A DNA stretch of 64,000 nt. It comes from Aquamicrobium sp. LC103 (GTDB lineage: Bacteria; Pseudomonadota; Alphaproteobacteria; Rhizobiales; Rhizobiaceae). This document shows positions 24,541 through 33,737 of the stretch, one piece after another (positions within the stretch are counted from its first letter, which is position 1; each line of letters opens with the position of its first letter). The stretch lies in assembly GCF_001014615.2 (NCBI RefSeq), contig NZ_LBCQ02000013.1, forward strand, positions 159,772-223,771. Reading direction: 5' to 3'. The notes under the pieces are model-generated. The model had not been told where the DNA came from, searched no databases, and saw only the letters and a program-made list of their open reading frames with translations. The position numbers and the translations under genes are program-made.

Positions 24541-25710
24541 TCAAAGTCGCTCAATGATCGTTGCGGTGCCGAGCCCGCCATTGCAGCACATGGTCTGCAG
24601 GCCATAGCGGCCGTTGCGCTGCTCCAGTTCGTTGATGAGCGTCGTCATGAGACGTGCGCCGCTGGCACCGAGCGGATGACCAAGCGCGATGGCGCCGCCA
24701 TTGACGTTGAGCTTTTCTGGATTGCCGCCGGTTTCCGCAAGCCACATCAGCGGTACAGGCGCGAAAGCTTCGTTGACTTCATAAAGATCGATATCGTCGA
24801 TCTTCAGACGGGCACGGGCAAGCACCTTGGACGTGGCAGCGATGGGGCCGGAAAGGACCAGTTCCGGATCCGATCCCACCGTGGTCATGGACACGATGCG
24901 CGCTCGCGGCTTGAGACCCGCGCGTCGCGCCGTTTCCGCCTCCATCACGAGCAGAGCGGCCGCACCGTCGGAAATCTGCGAGGCATTGCCTGCGGTCACG
25001 CGACCGTTCTCGCGAAAGCTCGTCTTCAACGTGGCGAGCTTCTCTCGCGAGGTGTCGCGGCGGATGGTCTCGTCTTTCGCCAGAATGGTATCTGTCGCCT
25101 CAGCGCTTCGCTCATGCCAGTCGCCGATGCGGATCGGTACGATCTGGCTGTCGAACCTGCCTGCATCGGACGCTTCAGCTGCGCGACGGTGGCTTCCGAT
25201 CGCATAATCGTCGAGCTGGTCGCGCGACAGGTTCCAGCGGTCCGCCAAACGCTCCGCGCCTTCGCCCTGCGACACCGTCTCGAAGCGATCGAGCACGGCG
25301 AAGCCGAAGGGGTCGCCATGAATGTCGCGGTTGCTGCCCATCGGCACGCGGCTCATGTTCTCGGCGCCGCCAGCGACGACAATGTCGGCGGCGCCGCTGA
25401 CGATCGAGCCGACGGCATTGTGCAGCGAGACCTCGGACGAGCCGCATTTGCGGTCGATCGTTAAGCCCGGCACGCTGATCGGCCACCCGGCTGACAGCAA
25501 AGCCGTGCGCGCGATGTTGGCGCTCTGCTCGCCGATTTGAGTGACGCAGCCGAAAATCACGTCGTCCACAATCGCCGGGTCGATACCGTTGCGCTTCACC
25601 AGGGCGTCCAGGACGATAGCGCCGAGATGATCCGCGCGCACCCCGGCTAGCGCGCCGCGAAAGCGGCCGATGGGCGTGCGTACGGCGTCGACGATGACTG
25701 CTTCGCGCAT
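24541..25710 (-). CDS. Thiolase (acetyl-CoA C-acyltransferase)
   Basis: A 389-aa thiolase that should cleave 3-ketoacyl-CoA with CoA. The nucleophile Cys89 lies in DRKCGSSEVSLHNA, the catalytic His is near 345 in GGAIALGHPLGASGAR, and the second Cys is near 376 in CCNGGLG. Length and motifs are those of functional degradative thiolases. It overlaps the upstream hydroxyacyl-CoA dehydrogenase stop by one base, giving a classic beta-oxidation gene set with the hydratase at 26652. Confidence 0.92.
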   Translation of the reverse strand: MREAVIVDAVRTPIGRFRGALAGVRADHLGAIVLDALVKRNGIDPAIVDDVIFGCVTQIGEQSANIARTALLSAGWPISVPGLTIDRKCGSSEVSLHNAVGSIVSGAADIVVAGGAENMSRVPMGSNRDIHGDPFGFAVLDRFETVSQGEGAERLADRWNLSRDQLDDYAIGSHRRAAEASDAGRFDSQIVPIRIGDWHERSAEATDTILAKDETIRRDTSREKLATLKTSFRENGRVTAGNASQISDGAAALLVMEAETARRAGLKPRARIVSMTTVGSDPELVLSGPIAATSKVLARARLKIDDIDLYEVNEAFAPVPLMWLAETGGNPEKLNVNGGAIALGHPLGASGARLMTTLINELEQRNGRYGLQTMCCNGGLGTATIIERL

Positions 25711-26618
25711 CAGAACGGCCTCAGACCGGAGCCGGGGACCTTTTGACCGTCCTCGTATCTGTAGACGCCGTGCCCTACCTTCCGCCCGTACCTCCCGGCC
25801 TTCACCATTTTGATGATCAGCGGGCAGGGGCGGAACTTCTCACCGAGCGTGCCATGCAGGTAGTGCAACACCGATAGCCGCGTGTCCCAGCCGGTCAGAT
25901 CGCCCAGTTCAAGCGGTCCCATCGGATGGTTGAAGGCCATTCGGAGCGAAGTGTCGATGTCCTCGGCGGTAGCCACGCCTTCCGACAACATCCACATGGC
26001 CTCGTTGCCGAGAAGCGCCGAGATGCGGCTGGTAGTGAAGCCGGGGGCCTCGTTGACGACGATTGTCGTCTTGCCGATAGCTGCCCCGATCGATTGCGCG
26101 CGCCTCACGGTCTCGTCGGCGGTCGCGATGCCTCGGATGATCTCCAGCAGCTTCATCTTGTGGACTGGATTGAAGAAATGCATGCCGACAACACGCTCGG
26201 GATGCTGCGAGGCGGCCGCGATCTCGGTAATGCTAAGCGCTGAAGTGTTGGTGGCAATGATCGCGTTGCTGTCCAACACCGTGTCGACGGTACGGAAGAT
26301 GTCGAGCTTGACCCCGATCGATTCCGAGGCTGTCTCCACGACGAGCGTAGAGCCGCGGGCGGAGCTGGCGAGATCGGTGGAGACGGTGAGGCCGTCAGCC
26401 ACGCGCTCTGCGACCGATGCATCCACCTTGCCGAGGCGGATGCCGTCGTCGACGATCCTCGTGACGGTGGCCTTGGCCTTCTGCAGCTGGTCATCCTTGA
26501 TGTCGACCATGACGACCGGGGACCCCGCCACCGCGAATGCGTGCGCGATACCCAGGCCCATCTGACCCGCACCTACCACGACTGTCTTGCCCAGCGTTGT
26601 CACGTAGTTTTTCCTCAT
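25710..26618 (-). CDS. 3-hydroxyacyl-CoA dehydrogenase
   Basis: A 302-aa protein of the HBD/PaaH type that oxidises (3S)-hydroxyacyl-CoA with NAD. The cofactor motif GAGQMGLGIA is at residues 16-25, the catalytic His147 lies in MHFFNPVHKMKLLEI, and the C-terminal domain has NHPMGPLELGDLTGWDT. It stands between the enoyl-CoA hydratase and thiolase genes in pathway order. Confidence 0.92.
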   Translation of the reverse strand: MRKNYVTTLGKTVVVGAGQMGLGIAHAFAVAGSPVVMVDIKDDQLQKAKATVTRIVDDGIRLGKVDASVAERVADGLTVSTDLASSARGSTLVVETASESIGVKLDIFRTVDTVLDSNAIIATNTSALSITEIAAASQHPERVVGMHFFNPVHKMKLLEIIRGIATADETVRRAQSIGAAIGKTTIVVNEAPGFTTSRISALLGNEAMWMLSEGVATAEDIDTSLRMAFNHPMGPLELGDLTGWDTRLSVLHYLHGTLGEKFRPCPLIIKMVKAGRYGRKVGHGVYRYEDGQKVPGSGLRPF

Positions 26619-26651
26619 GCACTGTGGAGCGCGGCATCCCGTCGACGCCGC

Positions 26652-27461
26652 CTATTTTCCGGTGAAGACCGGCTTGCGCTTTTCCTTGAAGGCGCGCGCG
26701 GCCTCCATCCTGTCGGATGTCGTCGAAAGGAGCGCGAACAGGTTGCGCTCGAACGCCTGGCCTGCCGCGAGCGGAAGGTCGCCCGCGGCGCGCGCCGCTT
26801 CCTTTGCATAAGCGGTCGCGCGTGGTGCGCGCGTCGCGATCCGTCCGGCAAGCGCGATGGCTTCTTCGAGCAGGTTCTTGCGATCGGCGACCAACCTGGT
26901 GACGAGACCTATCCGAAACGCTTCGGCGGCGTCGATGCGATCGCCCGTCAGGAGCAGATCGAGCGCGCGACCGTGGCCGACGAGGCGCTGCAGACGCTGC
27001 GTGCCGCCAGCGCCGGGAATTAGGCCGAGGCCGGTTTCGGGCAGCGCAAAGGTCGCATCGGCACAGGCGACGCGGATGTCGCAAGCCAGCGCCATCTCCA
27101 TGCCGCCGCCGAGGCAGTGACCGTGAACGGCTGCGATGACAGGCTTCGTGACGCGGTCGAAGGCATCGATCCAGGCGCGCCGCATATTACGCTCGCGCAC
27201 CTCGATCGAGGTTTCCGCCTCCCGAATCTCCTTGATGTCGGCGCCCGCACAGAAGCCACGCGCCGTGCCTCCATGAAGGAGGATCGCGCGTATCTCGACA
27301 TCGTCTTCCAGTCTCTGCAGCGCCTGCGGAAGCTGCAGCCGTATCTCCTCGTTGATCGCGTTGATCTGGTCGGGTCGATTGAGTGCGACAACTGCGACGC
27401 CTCCCTCGATTGTGACCTCGACAGCACGAGGGTTGTTCTTTGTCGTTTCGGTGTTCAGCAT
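26652..27461 (-). CDS. Enoyl-CoA hydratase
   Basis: A 269-aa crotonase. Unlike the protein at 19523 it keeps both catalytic glutamates: one in LGGGMEMALACDI and one in LPETGLGLIPGAGG. The oxyanion motif GFCAGADIKEI is also intact. It should hydrate trans-2-enoyl-CoA to the (3S)-hydroxy form used by the next enzyme. I choose the ATG at 27461; an ATG at 27473 is possible, and neither has an ideal ribosome site. It lies 66 bases behind the CoA ligase gene. Confidence 0.9.
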   Translation of the reverse strand: MLNTETTKNNPRAVEVTIEGGVAVVALNRPDQINAINEEIRLQLPQALQRLEDDVEIRAILLHGGTARGFCAGADIKEIREAETSIEVRERNMRRAWIDAFDRVTKPVIAAVHGHCLGGGMEMALACDIRVACADATFALPETGLGLIPGAGGTQRLQRLVGHGRALDLLLTGDRIDAAEAFRIGLVTRLVADRKNLLEEAIALAGRIATRAPRATAYAKEAARAAGDLPLAAGQAFERNLFALLSTTSDRMEAARAFKEKRKPVFTGK

Positions 27462-27527
27462 GCCTCGATCCATCCTGTCGGTCGGGCACGGACGATTGTC
27501 CGACCACGCCTGCCATGTGTCGTCGGT

Positions 27528-29192
27528 TCAGACATTCTTGCGTTGTCCTGAGGCGCTCCCGGTCAAGCGCTGGCGGTCCCAGGTCGCGGGGGTTACGCCG
27601 GCTTCCCGAAGCTCCTTCTTCTTCACCTTCTCGGAAGGAGTCTGCGGCAGGCTTTCCATCACCTCGACATATCGCGGCACCATGTAGCCAGCCATTCGCT
27701 CTTCGCACCAGGCGATCAACGCGTCGTATTCGAGGGCGCCGCCGGGGTCTTTCAGGATGACACAGGCCTTCACTTCGTCCTCGCCGCCGGCTTCGTCCGC
27801 CTTCACGCCGACGACAGCGCATTCGGCGATCGCGGGGAACGAGCGCACCACCGACTCTACCTCGAAGGACGAGATGTTCTCGCCTCGACGACGGAGCGCA
27901 TCCTTCACGCGATCGACGAAAAAGTACCAGCCGTCGGCATCGCGCCGCAGAGCGTCGCCGGTATGGAACCACAGGTTCCGCCAGGTCTCCACCGTCTTCT
28001 CCGGCATGCCGAGATAGCCGTTGGAGATAGTGCCGGGACGCTTGTGGCGCATGACAAGTTCGCCGATTTCACCCTCCGCAACCTCCTCATCGGTTTCGGG
28101 GTCGACCAGCCGTACCTCGAACCATTGGTCGACCAGCACGCCGGAAGCACCCGCCGGGCGTTTTGCGCCACGCGGCGTCATGAAGACGTTGGAAATCTCG
28201 GTCTGGCCGAAACCGTCCATGAATTCGATCGGGCCGAAACGCTCGACGAACTTCTCCGCGAGATCGACCGCCAACGGCGCGGCATAGATCATGCGCAGTT
28301 GGTGATCCTTGTCCTCAAACGAAGGGGGCGTAGCCATGATGAAAGCCATGGTGGCGCCGAGAAGGTTTGCTTTCGTCGCTCCGGAACGGCGCGCGCGGCC
28401 GAAGAAGTCGGAGGCGCTGAACTTGCGATACAACACCACATGCGCGCCAGCGATCAGCGTCGGGTAGATCGTCAGGAACTGGGCGTTGCCGTGGATGAAC
28501 GGGAACGCCGTCATGTAGATGTCGTCCTCGGTCAGCGCCATCAGCTGCAGATCTTCCTCGGCGAAGAAGTAGAACTGCGAGTGCGGCATGATCACGCCTT
28601 TGGACCATCCCGTAGTGCCGGAGGTGTAGAGTATTGCCGCCGTGTCGAAGCGGGTCACCTCGATGCCGGGATTGGATTCGTCGTCGCTGTAGAGCTCCGC
28701 GTGGTCATGCAGGCGGATACGCTTCAGGGCGTCGGCTGCAAGGCCTTCCAAGCCGCCGATGACATAGCAGCGCTCGACCGTGGAGATGCTGTTCTCGACC
28801 TCTGCCACGCGCGCGACCAGTTCCGGCTCGGTCACCAGCACCTTGGCCTGCGTAAGCTTGATCTGGTGCTCGAGGAAGGCTCCTCGCTGCATCTCGCCCA
28901 CCGGCGCCTCGACCGCGCCGATTTTTTGCAACGCGAACCAGGTGAGTACGAATTCCAGCGAGTTCGGCAGGTAGAGCACGACGATGTCACCCTTGCGCAC
29001 GCCGCTGGCAGACAGGCCATGCGCGATGCGGTTAACCTGCGCATTGACCTCACGGTAGGTCAGCGGTTTGCCTTTGTCCGTCCACTGCAGGAACGGACGG
29101 TCGGCGCGCTTCTGGGCCTGATGTTCGAGAATCTTCGGCAGAACCCACATGTCCTGCGGAAAGGTCGGTTCGAAATGCGGATAAGTAAGCAT
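27528..29192 (-). CDS. AMP-dependent acyl-CoA synthetase (CaiC-like)
   Basis: A 554-aa adenylate-forming ligase that activates a carboxylic acid to its CoA thioester with ATP. The motifs are YTSGTTGWSKGV (ATP loop), FGQTE, the GDALRRDADGWYFFVDR hinge and RRRGENIS, with the C-terminal Lys region PSEKVKKKEL. It resembles crotonobetaine/carnitine-CoA ligases. It heads the five-gene operon ligase, hydratase, hydroxyacyl-CoA dehydrogenase, thiolase, aldo/keto reductase. Confidence 0.9.
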   Translation of the reverse strand: MLTYPHFEPTFPQDMWVLPKILEHQAQKRADRPFLQWTDKGKPLTYREVNAQVNRIAHGLSASGVRKGDIVVLYLPNSLEFVLTWFALQKIGAVEAPVGEMQRGAFLEHQIKLTQAKVLVTEPELVARVAEVENSISTVERCYVIGGLEGLAADALKRIRLHDHAELYSDDESNPGIEVTRFDTAAILYTSGTTGWSKGVIMPHSQFYFFAEEDLQLMALTEDDIYMTAFPFIHGNAQFLTIYPTLIAGAHVVLYRKFSASDFFGRARRSGATKANLLGATMAFIMATPPSFEDKDHQLRMIYAAPLAVDLAEKFVERFGPIEFMDGFGQTEISNVFMTPRGAKRPAGASGVLVDQWFEVRLVDPETDEEVAEGEIGELVMRHKRPGTISNGYLGMPEKTVETWRNLWFHTGDALRRDADGWYFFVDRVKDALRRRGENISSFEVESVVRSFPAIAECAVVGVKADEAGGEDEVKACVILKDPGGALEYDALIAWCEERMAGYMVPRYVEVMESLPQTPSEKVKKKELREAGVTPATWDRQRLTGSASGQRKNV

Positions 29193-29513
29193 GTCGTTTC
29201 CGTTCAGCCGTCACCCCGCCGTGCGGGCAGAAGCCGGTACAAGGAACTGGCCGATCTGGGGAGTTGCCCGCGGGCGCGTGTATCTCGCTGACAATTTTTC
29301 GTTGCTCCTCCCGGTCGGACACCCCTCCGGCGCTTCCAGCCAGATTGCAGTCTCATCGACTGTGCAATCAGCCTCATGCTGTCTAACTTCCGCGGACGAG
29401 GAATTCAAGCATAATTCTATATACAGAATGACATTCTTTATTGAGATAAAGCTGACACATGATAGAACCGTCCAGCCGGCAGGCCGGCGCAGGGTGGAGT
29501 CGGGAGGTTTGCG
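29193..29513. other. Divergent intergenic control region with operator S5
   Basis: This 321-bp gap lies between the CoA ligase (minus) and an acyl-CoA dehydrogenase (plus). It contains operator S5 at 29420-29453 and a GGGAGG ribosome site for the plus-strand gene. I see no convincing small gene in it. Confidence 0.65.
29420..29453 (+). promoter_or_regulatory. Three-arm AT-rich operator S5
   Basis: Left arm TATACAGAAT, middle arm CATTCTTTAT, right arm AGATAA. An extra half-arm AATTCTAT lies directly to the left. It is 61-94 bases before the plus-strand start and 228-261 before the minus-strand start, between two multi-gene catabolic operons. Confidence 0.7.
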
Positions 29514-30677
29514 ATGAGCGAATGGCACCTATGGCCGTGGCCTTTTTTCGAGGCTGCGCATATCGAACTGGCTGAGCGCGCGGCGGCATGGAAATCGCCC
29601 GTCGACCACGAGGTTTCCGAGGCCGAGTTTCCCACGGCGTGTCGCGAGATCGCACGATCGCTGGGTGATGCCGGCCTGCTCGCACCCGCCGTACCATCTC
29701 GGGACGCGGAAGGACGCTGGAACATCGACGTACGTTCACTCTGCATCGTGCGCGAGGCGGTGGCCTATGAGAGTGCGCTGGCGGATGCGGTGCTGGCCAT
29801 GCAGGGCATCGGCACGGGCGCGATCTGGATGCATGGCAGCGAGGAACACAAGGCGCGCTATCTCGATCGCGTGCGCCGGGGCGAGGCAATCGCGGCCTTC
29901 GCTCTGACCGAGCCGACTACCGGCTCAGACGTTGCGAGCATCACGACCACGGCCCGGCGCGAGGGCGACCATTACATTCTCGATGGCGAGAAGACCTTCA
30001 TCTCCAACGCCGGCATCGCAGACCACTACATCGTCGTGGCGCGCACCGGAGAGGCGCCGGGATCGCGCGGGCTGACCGCGTTCATTGTCGATGCCGACAA
30101 TCCGGGCGTCGAGTATGGCGCGCCGATCGAACTCATGGCACCGCATCCGCTGGCGCCCATGTCCTTCCGCAACTGCCGCGTGCCGGGGACCGATGTGATC
30201 GGGGAAGCGGGGCGCGGCTTCGGCGTAGCCATGGCGACCTTCGACGTTTTTCGCACGTCAGTGGGTGCAGCGTCCGTCGGCATGGGGAGGCGCGCCTTCG
30301 ACGAGACGCTGGCGCATGTGCGCACGCGCAAGCTGTTCGGCGGCGCGATGGCCCAGATCGCCGGCGTTCAGACCAAGATTGCGGACATGTCCATTGATCT
30401 GGAGACTGCGGCGCTTGCGGTTTACCGGGCTGCATGGGTGAAAGACACGGCGGGCGGACGCGGCACACGCGAGGCGTCGATGGCCAAGCTGATGGGTAGC
30501 GAGGCCGCGGGTCGCGTGATCGACTCTGCCGTGCAGCTCTTCGGCGGCCTGGGCGTCACGCGCGGCTCCATCGTGGAGCAGCTTTACCGCGAGGTGAGGC
30601 CGACCCGCATCTATGAGGGGGCGTCGGAGGTGCAGAAACTGGTGATCGGACGTTCGCTGGTCGAGGGCAAGGGATGA
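29514..30677 (+). CDS. Acyl-CoA dehydrogenase
   Basis: A 387-aa acyl-CoA dehydrogenase with AAFALTEPTTGSDVASI, RTRKLFGGAMAQIAGVQ and an intact catalytic Glu near residue 368 in RIYEGASEVQK. Unlike the enzyme at 12570 it therefore has the standard active site. GGGAGG lies 9 bases before the ATG. Its stop overlaps the start of the thiolase-like gene, tying dehydrogenation to the following aldolase pair. Confidence 0.9.
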   Translation: MSEWHLWPWPFFEAAHIELAERAAAWKSPVDHEVSEAEFPTACREIARSLGDAGLLAPAVPSRDAEGRWNIDVRSLCIVREAVAYESALADAVLAMQGIGTGAIWMHGSEEHKARYLDRVRRGEAIAAFALTEPTTGSDVASITTTARREGDHYILDGEKTFISNAGIADHYIVVARTGEAPGSRGLTAFIVDADNPGVEYGAPIELMAPHPLAPMSFRNCRVPGTDVIGEAGRGFGVAMATFDVFRTSVGAASVGMGRRAFDETLAHVRTRKLFGGAMAQIAGVQTKIADMSIDLETAALAVYRAAWVKDTAGGRGTREASMAKLMGSEAAGRVIDSAVQLFGGLGVTRGSIVEQLYREVRPTRIYEGASEVQKLVIGRSLVEGKG

Positions 30678-31837
30678 GTATCGCTCGCAAGACCGCGCTC
30701 GTCGGCGTTGGTTCCACGCCTTACTACAAGCGCGGCAAATCGCTGCCGCAGACCATGAACGAGCTTGTCTGCAAGGCGATCCTCGCGGCGGTGGACGATG
30801 CGGGCCTGTTGGTTGGCGATATAGACGGCTTCGCCTATTATTCCGGCGGCTTCGACACGCCTTATCTGATGGAGACGCTGGGAATCCCGGAGCTGCGCTT
30901 CAGCGCGACCGTGACCGCGACAGGCGGCGGCTCTGCCGGAGCGGTCCAGATGGCGGCGATGGCGGTGGCGAGCGGCGTCGCAAAGACCGTGGTCGTCGTC
31001 GGCGGCAATCAGCAGGCGGCGCTTCGCTTCGGCGCTTTCACGTCCGGTTATGCGCCGAGCGCGGAGGGGGCGTTCTTCGCGGCCTCCGGGCTTGTCGGTC
31101 CGGGTCATATGTTTGCGCTGCTTGCGCGGCGCCACATGCATGTCTACGGCACGAAACGGGAGCATTTTGCCGAAATTGCCATGGCGATGCGGGCGCATGC
31201 CATCGGCAATCCGAATGCGGTGATGCAGAAGCCACTGACGCTGGACGACTATTTTGCCGCGCCGCTGATTGCCGATCCGCTCTGCCTCTACGATTTCTGC
31301 TTGGAAACCGATGGCGCGATCGCGGTGGTTGTCACCTCGGCCGCGCGCGCGCGAGATCTCAAACAGGTCCCGGTGGTCATTCACGCTGCGATGCAAGGCG
31401 GCGAACGCGGCTGGGGTCGTTCGCTCTACTGGATGAACATGCCCGAAGAGCACTTCCTCACCTCCGGTCACCGTTTCGTGGCACGCGAACTCTACCGGAT
31501 GGCGGGGCTGACGCCTGCTGACATCGACACCGCTCAGCTATACGATCACTTCACTCCGATGGTGATCGCGCAGTTGGAGGATTACGGCTTCTGCAGGCCT
31601 GGCGAGGGGGGCGAATATGTCGCCAGCGGAGCGATCCGATATGAGGGAGGTTCGCTGCCGGTCAACACGGATGGTGGCCAGCTGTCCTGCGGTTATATCT
31701 GGGGCATGACCCATATACGCGAGGCGATGGAGCAGATTCGCGGCACCGCCTTCAGGCAGGTGCAGAATGTGAATTTCGCGCTCGCTACCGGCGGACCCTC
31801 GAACCTGCCGCTCAGCGCCGTGATTCTGGGGAAGTGA
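30674..31837 (+). CDS. Thiolase-like protein without nucleophilic Cys (Ltp2/SCP-x-like aldolase)
   Basis: A 387-aa member of the SCP-x thiolase family. The usual nucleophile region (NxxCxTG) reads VTATGGGSAGAV, with no cysteine, and the GHPxGASG His loop reads GQLSCGYIWGMTHIREA. These are features of thiolase-like aldolases such as Ltp2, which split a tertiary 3-hydroxyacyl-CoA by retro-aldol cleavage in steroid side-chain degradation, using tyrosines; LYDHF and CGYIWG supply candidates. The next gene encodes a DUF35 protein, the known partner type. Retro-aldolase function is inference. Confidence 0.82.
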   Translation: MSIARKTALVGVGSTPYYKRGKSLPQTMNELVCKAILAAVDDAGLLVGDIDGFAYYSGGFDTPYLMETLGIPELRFSATVTATGGGSAGAVQMAAMAVASGVAKTVVVVGGNQQAALRFGAFTSGYAPSAEGAFFAASGLVGPGHMFALLARRHMHVYGTKREHFAEIAMAMRAHAIGNPNAVMQKPLTLDDYFAAPLIADPLCLYDFCLETDGAIAVVVTSAARARDLKQVPVVIHAAMQGGERGWGRSLYWMNMPEEHFLTSGHRFVARELYRMAGLTPADIDTAQLYDHFTPMVIAQLEDYGFCRPGEGGEYVASGAIRYEGGSLPVNTDGGQLSCGYIWGMTHIREAMEQIRGTAFRQVQNVNFALATGGPSNLPLSAVILGK

Positions 31838-31838
31838 C

Positions 31839-32270
31839 ATGACGAGCGACACCGCCAAGGTTCCGGCCGAAGAAATCTTCGAACTCATTACCGACCAATG
31901 GACCGGGCCTTACTGGGATGCGGCACGCCGGCATGTGCTCACCGTGCCGAAATGCGCGTCCTGTGGAAAGTTCCGCATGCCGCCGACGCCGTTCTGCCCG
32001 CACTGTCTCTCGCAGGAAATCGAATGGCCGGAGCTTTCGGGCGGGGGTACCATCTACAGCTACACGGTGGTCACCCGCGCTATCATCCCGCAGATGGAGA
32101 CGACGCTGCCTTACGTTCCCGCGCTGGTGGAACTTCCCGACGCGCCGGGCGTGCGGCTCGTCACGAATATCGTCGACGTGCCCGTCTCCGAAATCAAGGT
32201 CGGCCAGGCGGTGAAGGTACGTTGGCATGACCGGCGCGACGGCGTGACGGTGCCCTGTTTCACCTTTTGA
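31839..32270 (+). CDS. DUF35 OB-fold/zinc-ribbon protein
   Basis: A 143-aa protein with a rubredoxin-like zinc ribbon (C39, C42, C53, C56 in CASCGKFRMPPTPFCPHC) and a C-terminal OB-fold (about residues 62-140). DUF35 proteins form complexes with thiolase-like enzymes and gate or bind acyl-CoA. It follows the thiolase-like gene by one base, supporting a two-protein aldolase complex. Confidence 0.88.
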   Translation: MTSDTAKVPAEEIFELITDQWTGPYWDAARRHVLTVPKCASCGKFRMPPTPFCPHCLSQEIEWPELSGGGTIYSYTVVTRAIIPQMETTLPYVPALVELPDAPGVRLVTNIVDVPVSEIKVGQAVKVRWHDRRDGVTVPCFTF

Positions 32271-32298
32271 AGATGTCCTCGGCGACCGGAGATGCTGC

Positions 32299-32661
32299 AT
32301 GCCGCGACTTCTGATGATAAGCTTTAACAACGCCAAACCCGGTCGGGATGACGACTTCAACCGCTGGTACGACGAGCAGCACCTACGCGACGTCCTGGGC
32401 GTGAAGCATTTTGTCAGCGCGCAGCGTTTCTGTATCGATCCGGCGGCCGGCGGTGCAAGTTTCGCATTCGGTTACATGACGATCTTCGAGGTCGATTCCG
32501 ACGATATCCCGGCACTTACTGCAGCTCTGGCTGAACGCAGCGGCACCGATCTGATGCCGCTCACCGATGCGATGACGGACCAGCGATTGCGGCTGTGGGC
32601 CGCTCCGATCGGACTTGAAGAGGCCTCCACTTCTAGGACGAATCCACATTCAGCACTGTAG
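32299..32661 (+). CDS. EthD/dimeric alpha-beta barrel family small protein
   Basis: A 120-aa protein whose PGRDDDFNRWYDEQHLRDVLGVKHFVSAQRF stretch is typical of EthD-like ferredoxin-fold barrels. Such proteins are found in degradation operons as small isomerases, cyclases or heme-free monooxygenase accessory proteins. It is the last gene of the S5 plus-strand operon. Exact role unknown. Confidence 0.72.
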   Translation: MPRLLMISFNNAKPGRDDDFNRWYDEQHLRDVLGVKHFVSAQRFCIDPAAGGASFAFGYMTIFEVDSDDIPALTAALAERSGTDLMPLTDAMTDQRLRLWAAPIGLEEASTSRTNPHSAL

Positions 32662-32762
32662 CGAAAGCACAATCGCTGCGAGATGGGTGATGTTGTGCCG
32701 ACGGACCGCCTCTGTCGTCGCCTCTCGTGAAGATGGCGGCATCAAAGTTCAGGATCGATCAC

Positions 32763-33611
32763 CTAGCTCGCGCTACGTTTCAGAAGCAACGCTGCCGCTT
32801 CCGGTGTCCGCATGCCTTTCCTCACGCCGGCCGCGGCTGCAAGCGCGTTGGCCGCGCTGATCGTCCCGTCGTGATAGGTGCTAAGGCCGTCACCCATCCG
32901 TGCGGTGCGTCCATCGACGCAGGCAACAGCGAGATCATGTGCCTCCACGGCGAGCATGCCCTGAATGCCAGAGCGGTCACGCCCCATGCATCCATCGGAA
33001 GCGATGAAGCCGAAGGGGCGGGTACGCAACATGTTATGCACGGCCCGTAGAGCCGTATGCCCGCCCGAGACGAGTACGTTCCGGTGATCGATTTCCGGAA
33101 TGCCGAAGGCGATCGAATCGAGACAAACGATCTGCCGCCCGCCGGGCGTCTCACTGATCACGGTCCGGTTGGTGATCTCGTCGGGTGCCTTGGGCTGTGG
33201 ATCGATGTCGAGCAGCATTCGCGCCGCGTGCTTCACGCTCATGCCACGAACGACGCCACAGTCGCGGGCGAGTTGGTTCATGAAGCTGATGCGCCCATTC
33301 TCGTACATGTCGCGCGAGTCGCCGAGCAGGACGGTCATTACGTCGGCCATGGCACAGGGAATGCCTAGCGCCTCCAGATAATACATTCCGCTGATTGCAT
33401 ATCCCTGGGGGCCCCCGCAGCAGTCAACGCTGATAACTGCGCGCGGCCTGTACCGGCCGATGAAGCGGGCGGGAAGGATGCCACCATAGGATGCGTTGAC
33501 GATCACGTCGCGATCGCGGTTATCGCCGTCCACATCATAGGCGGCGTCAAGCGCCATGATCCGGCCGCGCCGCGTCGCCAGAACCTCATGCTGCTCCAGT
33601 ATAAGTACCAT
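32763..33611 (-). CDS. Protein of unknown function, divergent from SBP6
   Basis: I do not recognise this 282-aa soluble protein. It has no signal peptide or membrane segment. Notable blocks are VIVNASYGGILPARFI (about 37-52), VISVDCCGGPQGYAISGMYYLEALGIP (two adjacent cysteines), GMSVKHAARMLLD, GGRQIVCLDSIAFGIPEIDHRNVLVSGGHT, and a C-terminal DGRTARMGDGLSTYHDGTISAAN. The many Gly/Asp/His/Cys-rich turns suggest an enzyme. The start is well supported by GGGAGGAG before ATG. It is monocistronic and shares operator S6 with SBP6, so it belongs to the regulon. Confidence 0.8.
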   Translation of the reverse strand: MVLILEQHEVLATRRGRIMALDAAYDVDGDNRDRDVIVNASYGGILPARFIGRYRPRAVISVDCCGGPQGYAISGMYYLEALGIPCAMADVMTVLLGDSRDMYENGRISFMNQLARDCGVVRGMSVKHAARMLLDIDPQPKAPDEITNRTVISETPGGRQIVCLDSIAFGIPEIDHRNVLVSGGHTALRAVHNMLRTRPFGFIASDGCMGRDRSGIQGMLAVEAHDLAVACVDGRTARMGDGLSTYHDGTISAANALAAAAGVRKGMRTPEAAALLLKRSAS

Positions 33612-33646
33612 TCCCTACTCCTCCCGCGATCGCAATCTGCGCCAAC

Positions 33647-33680
33647 GTATCATTCTGATTAGAGAATGCTATTCTCATTT
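33647..33680 (-). promoter_or_regulatory. Three-arm AT-rich operator S6 (between the unknown gene and SBP6)
   Basis: Read on the minus strand, left arm AAATGAGAAT, middle arm CATTCTCTAA, right arm core AGAATG. It lies 36-69 bases before the unknown gene and 58-91 bases before SBP6 in a 126-bp divergent gap. Confidence 0.7.
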
Positions 33681-33737
33681 ATTGACTTGGCCGGATGTCG
33701 GTCCGAATGTGTCCAGGTCCAAAGGGAGGATTTTGAC

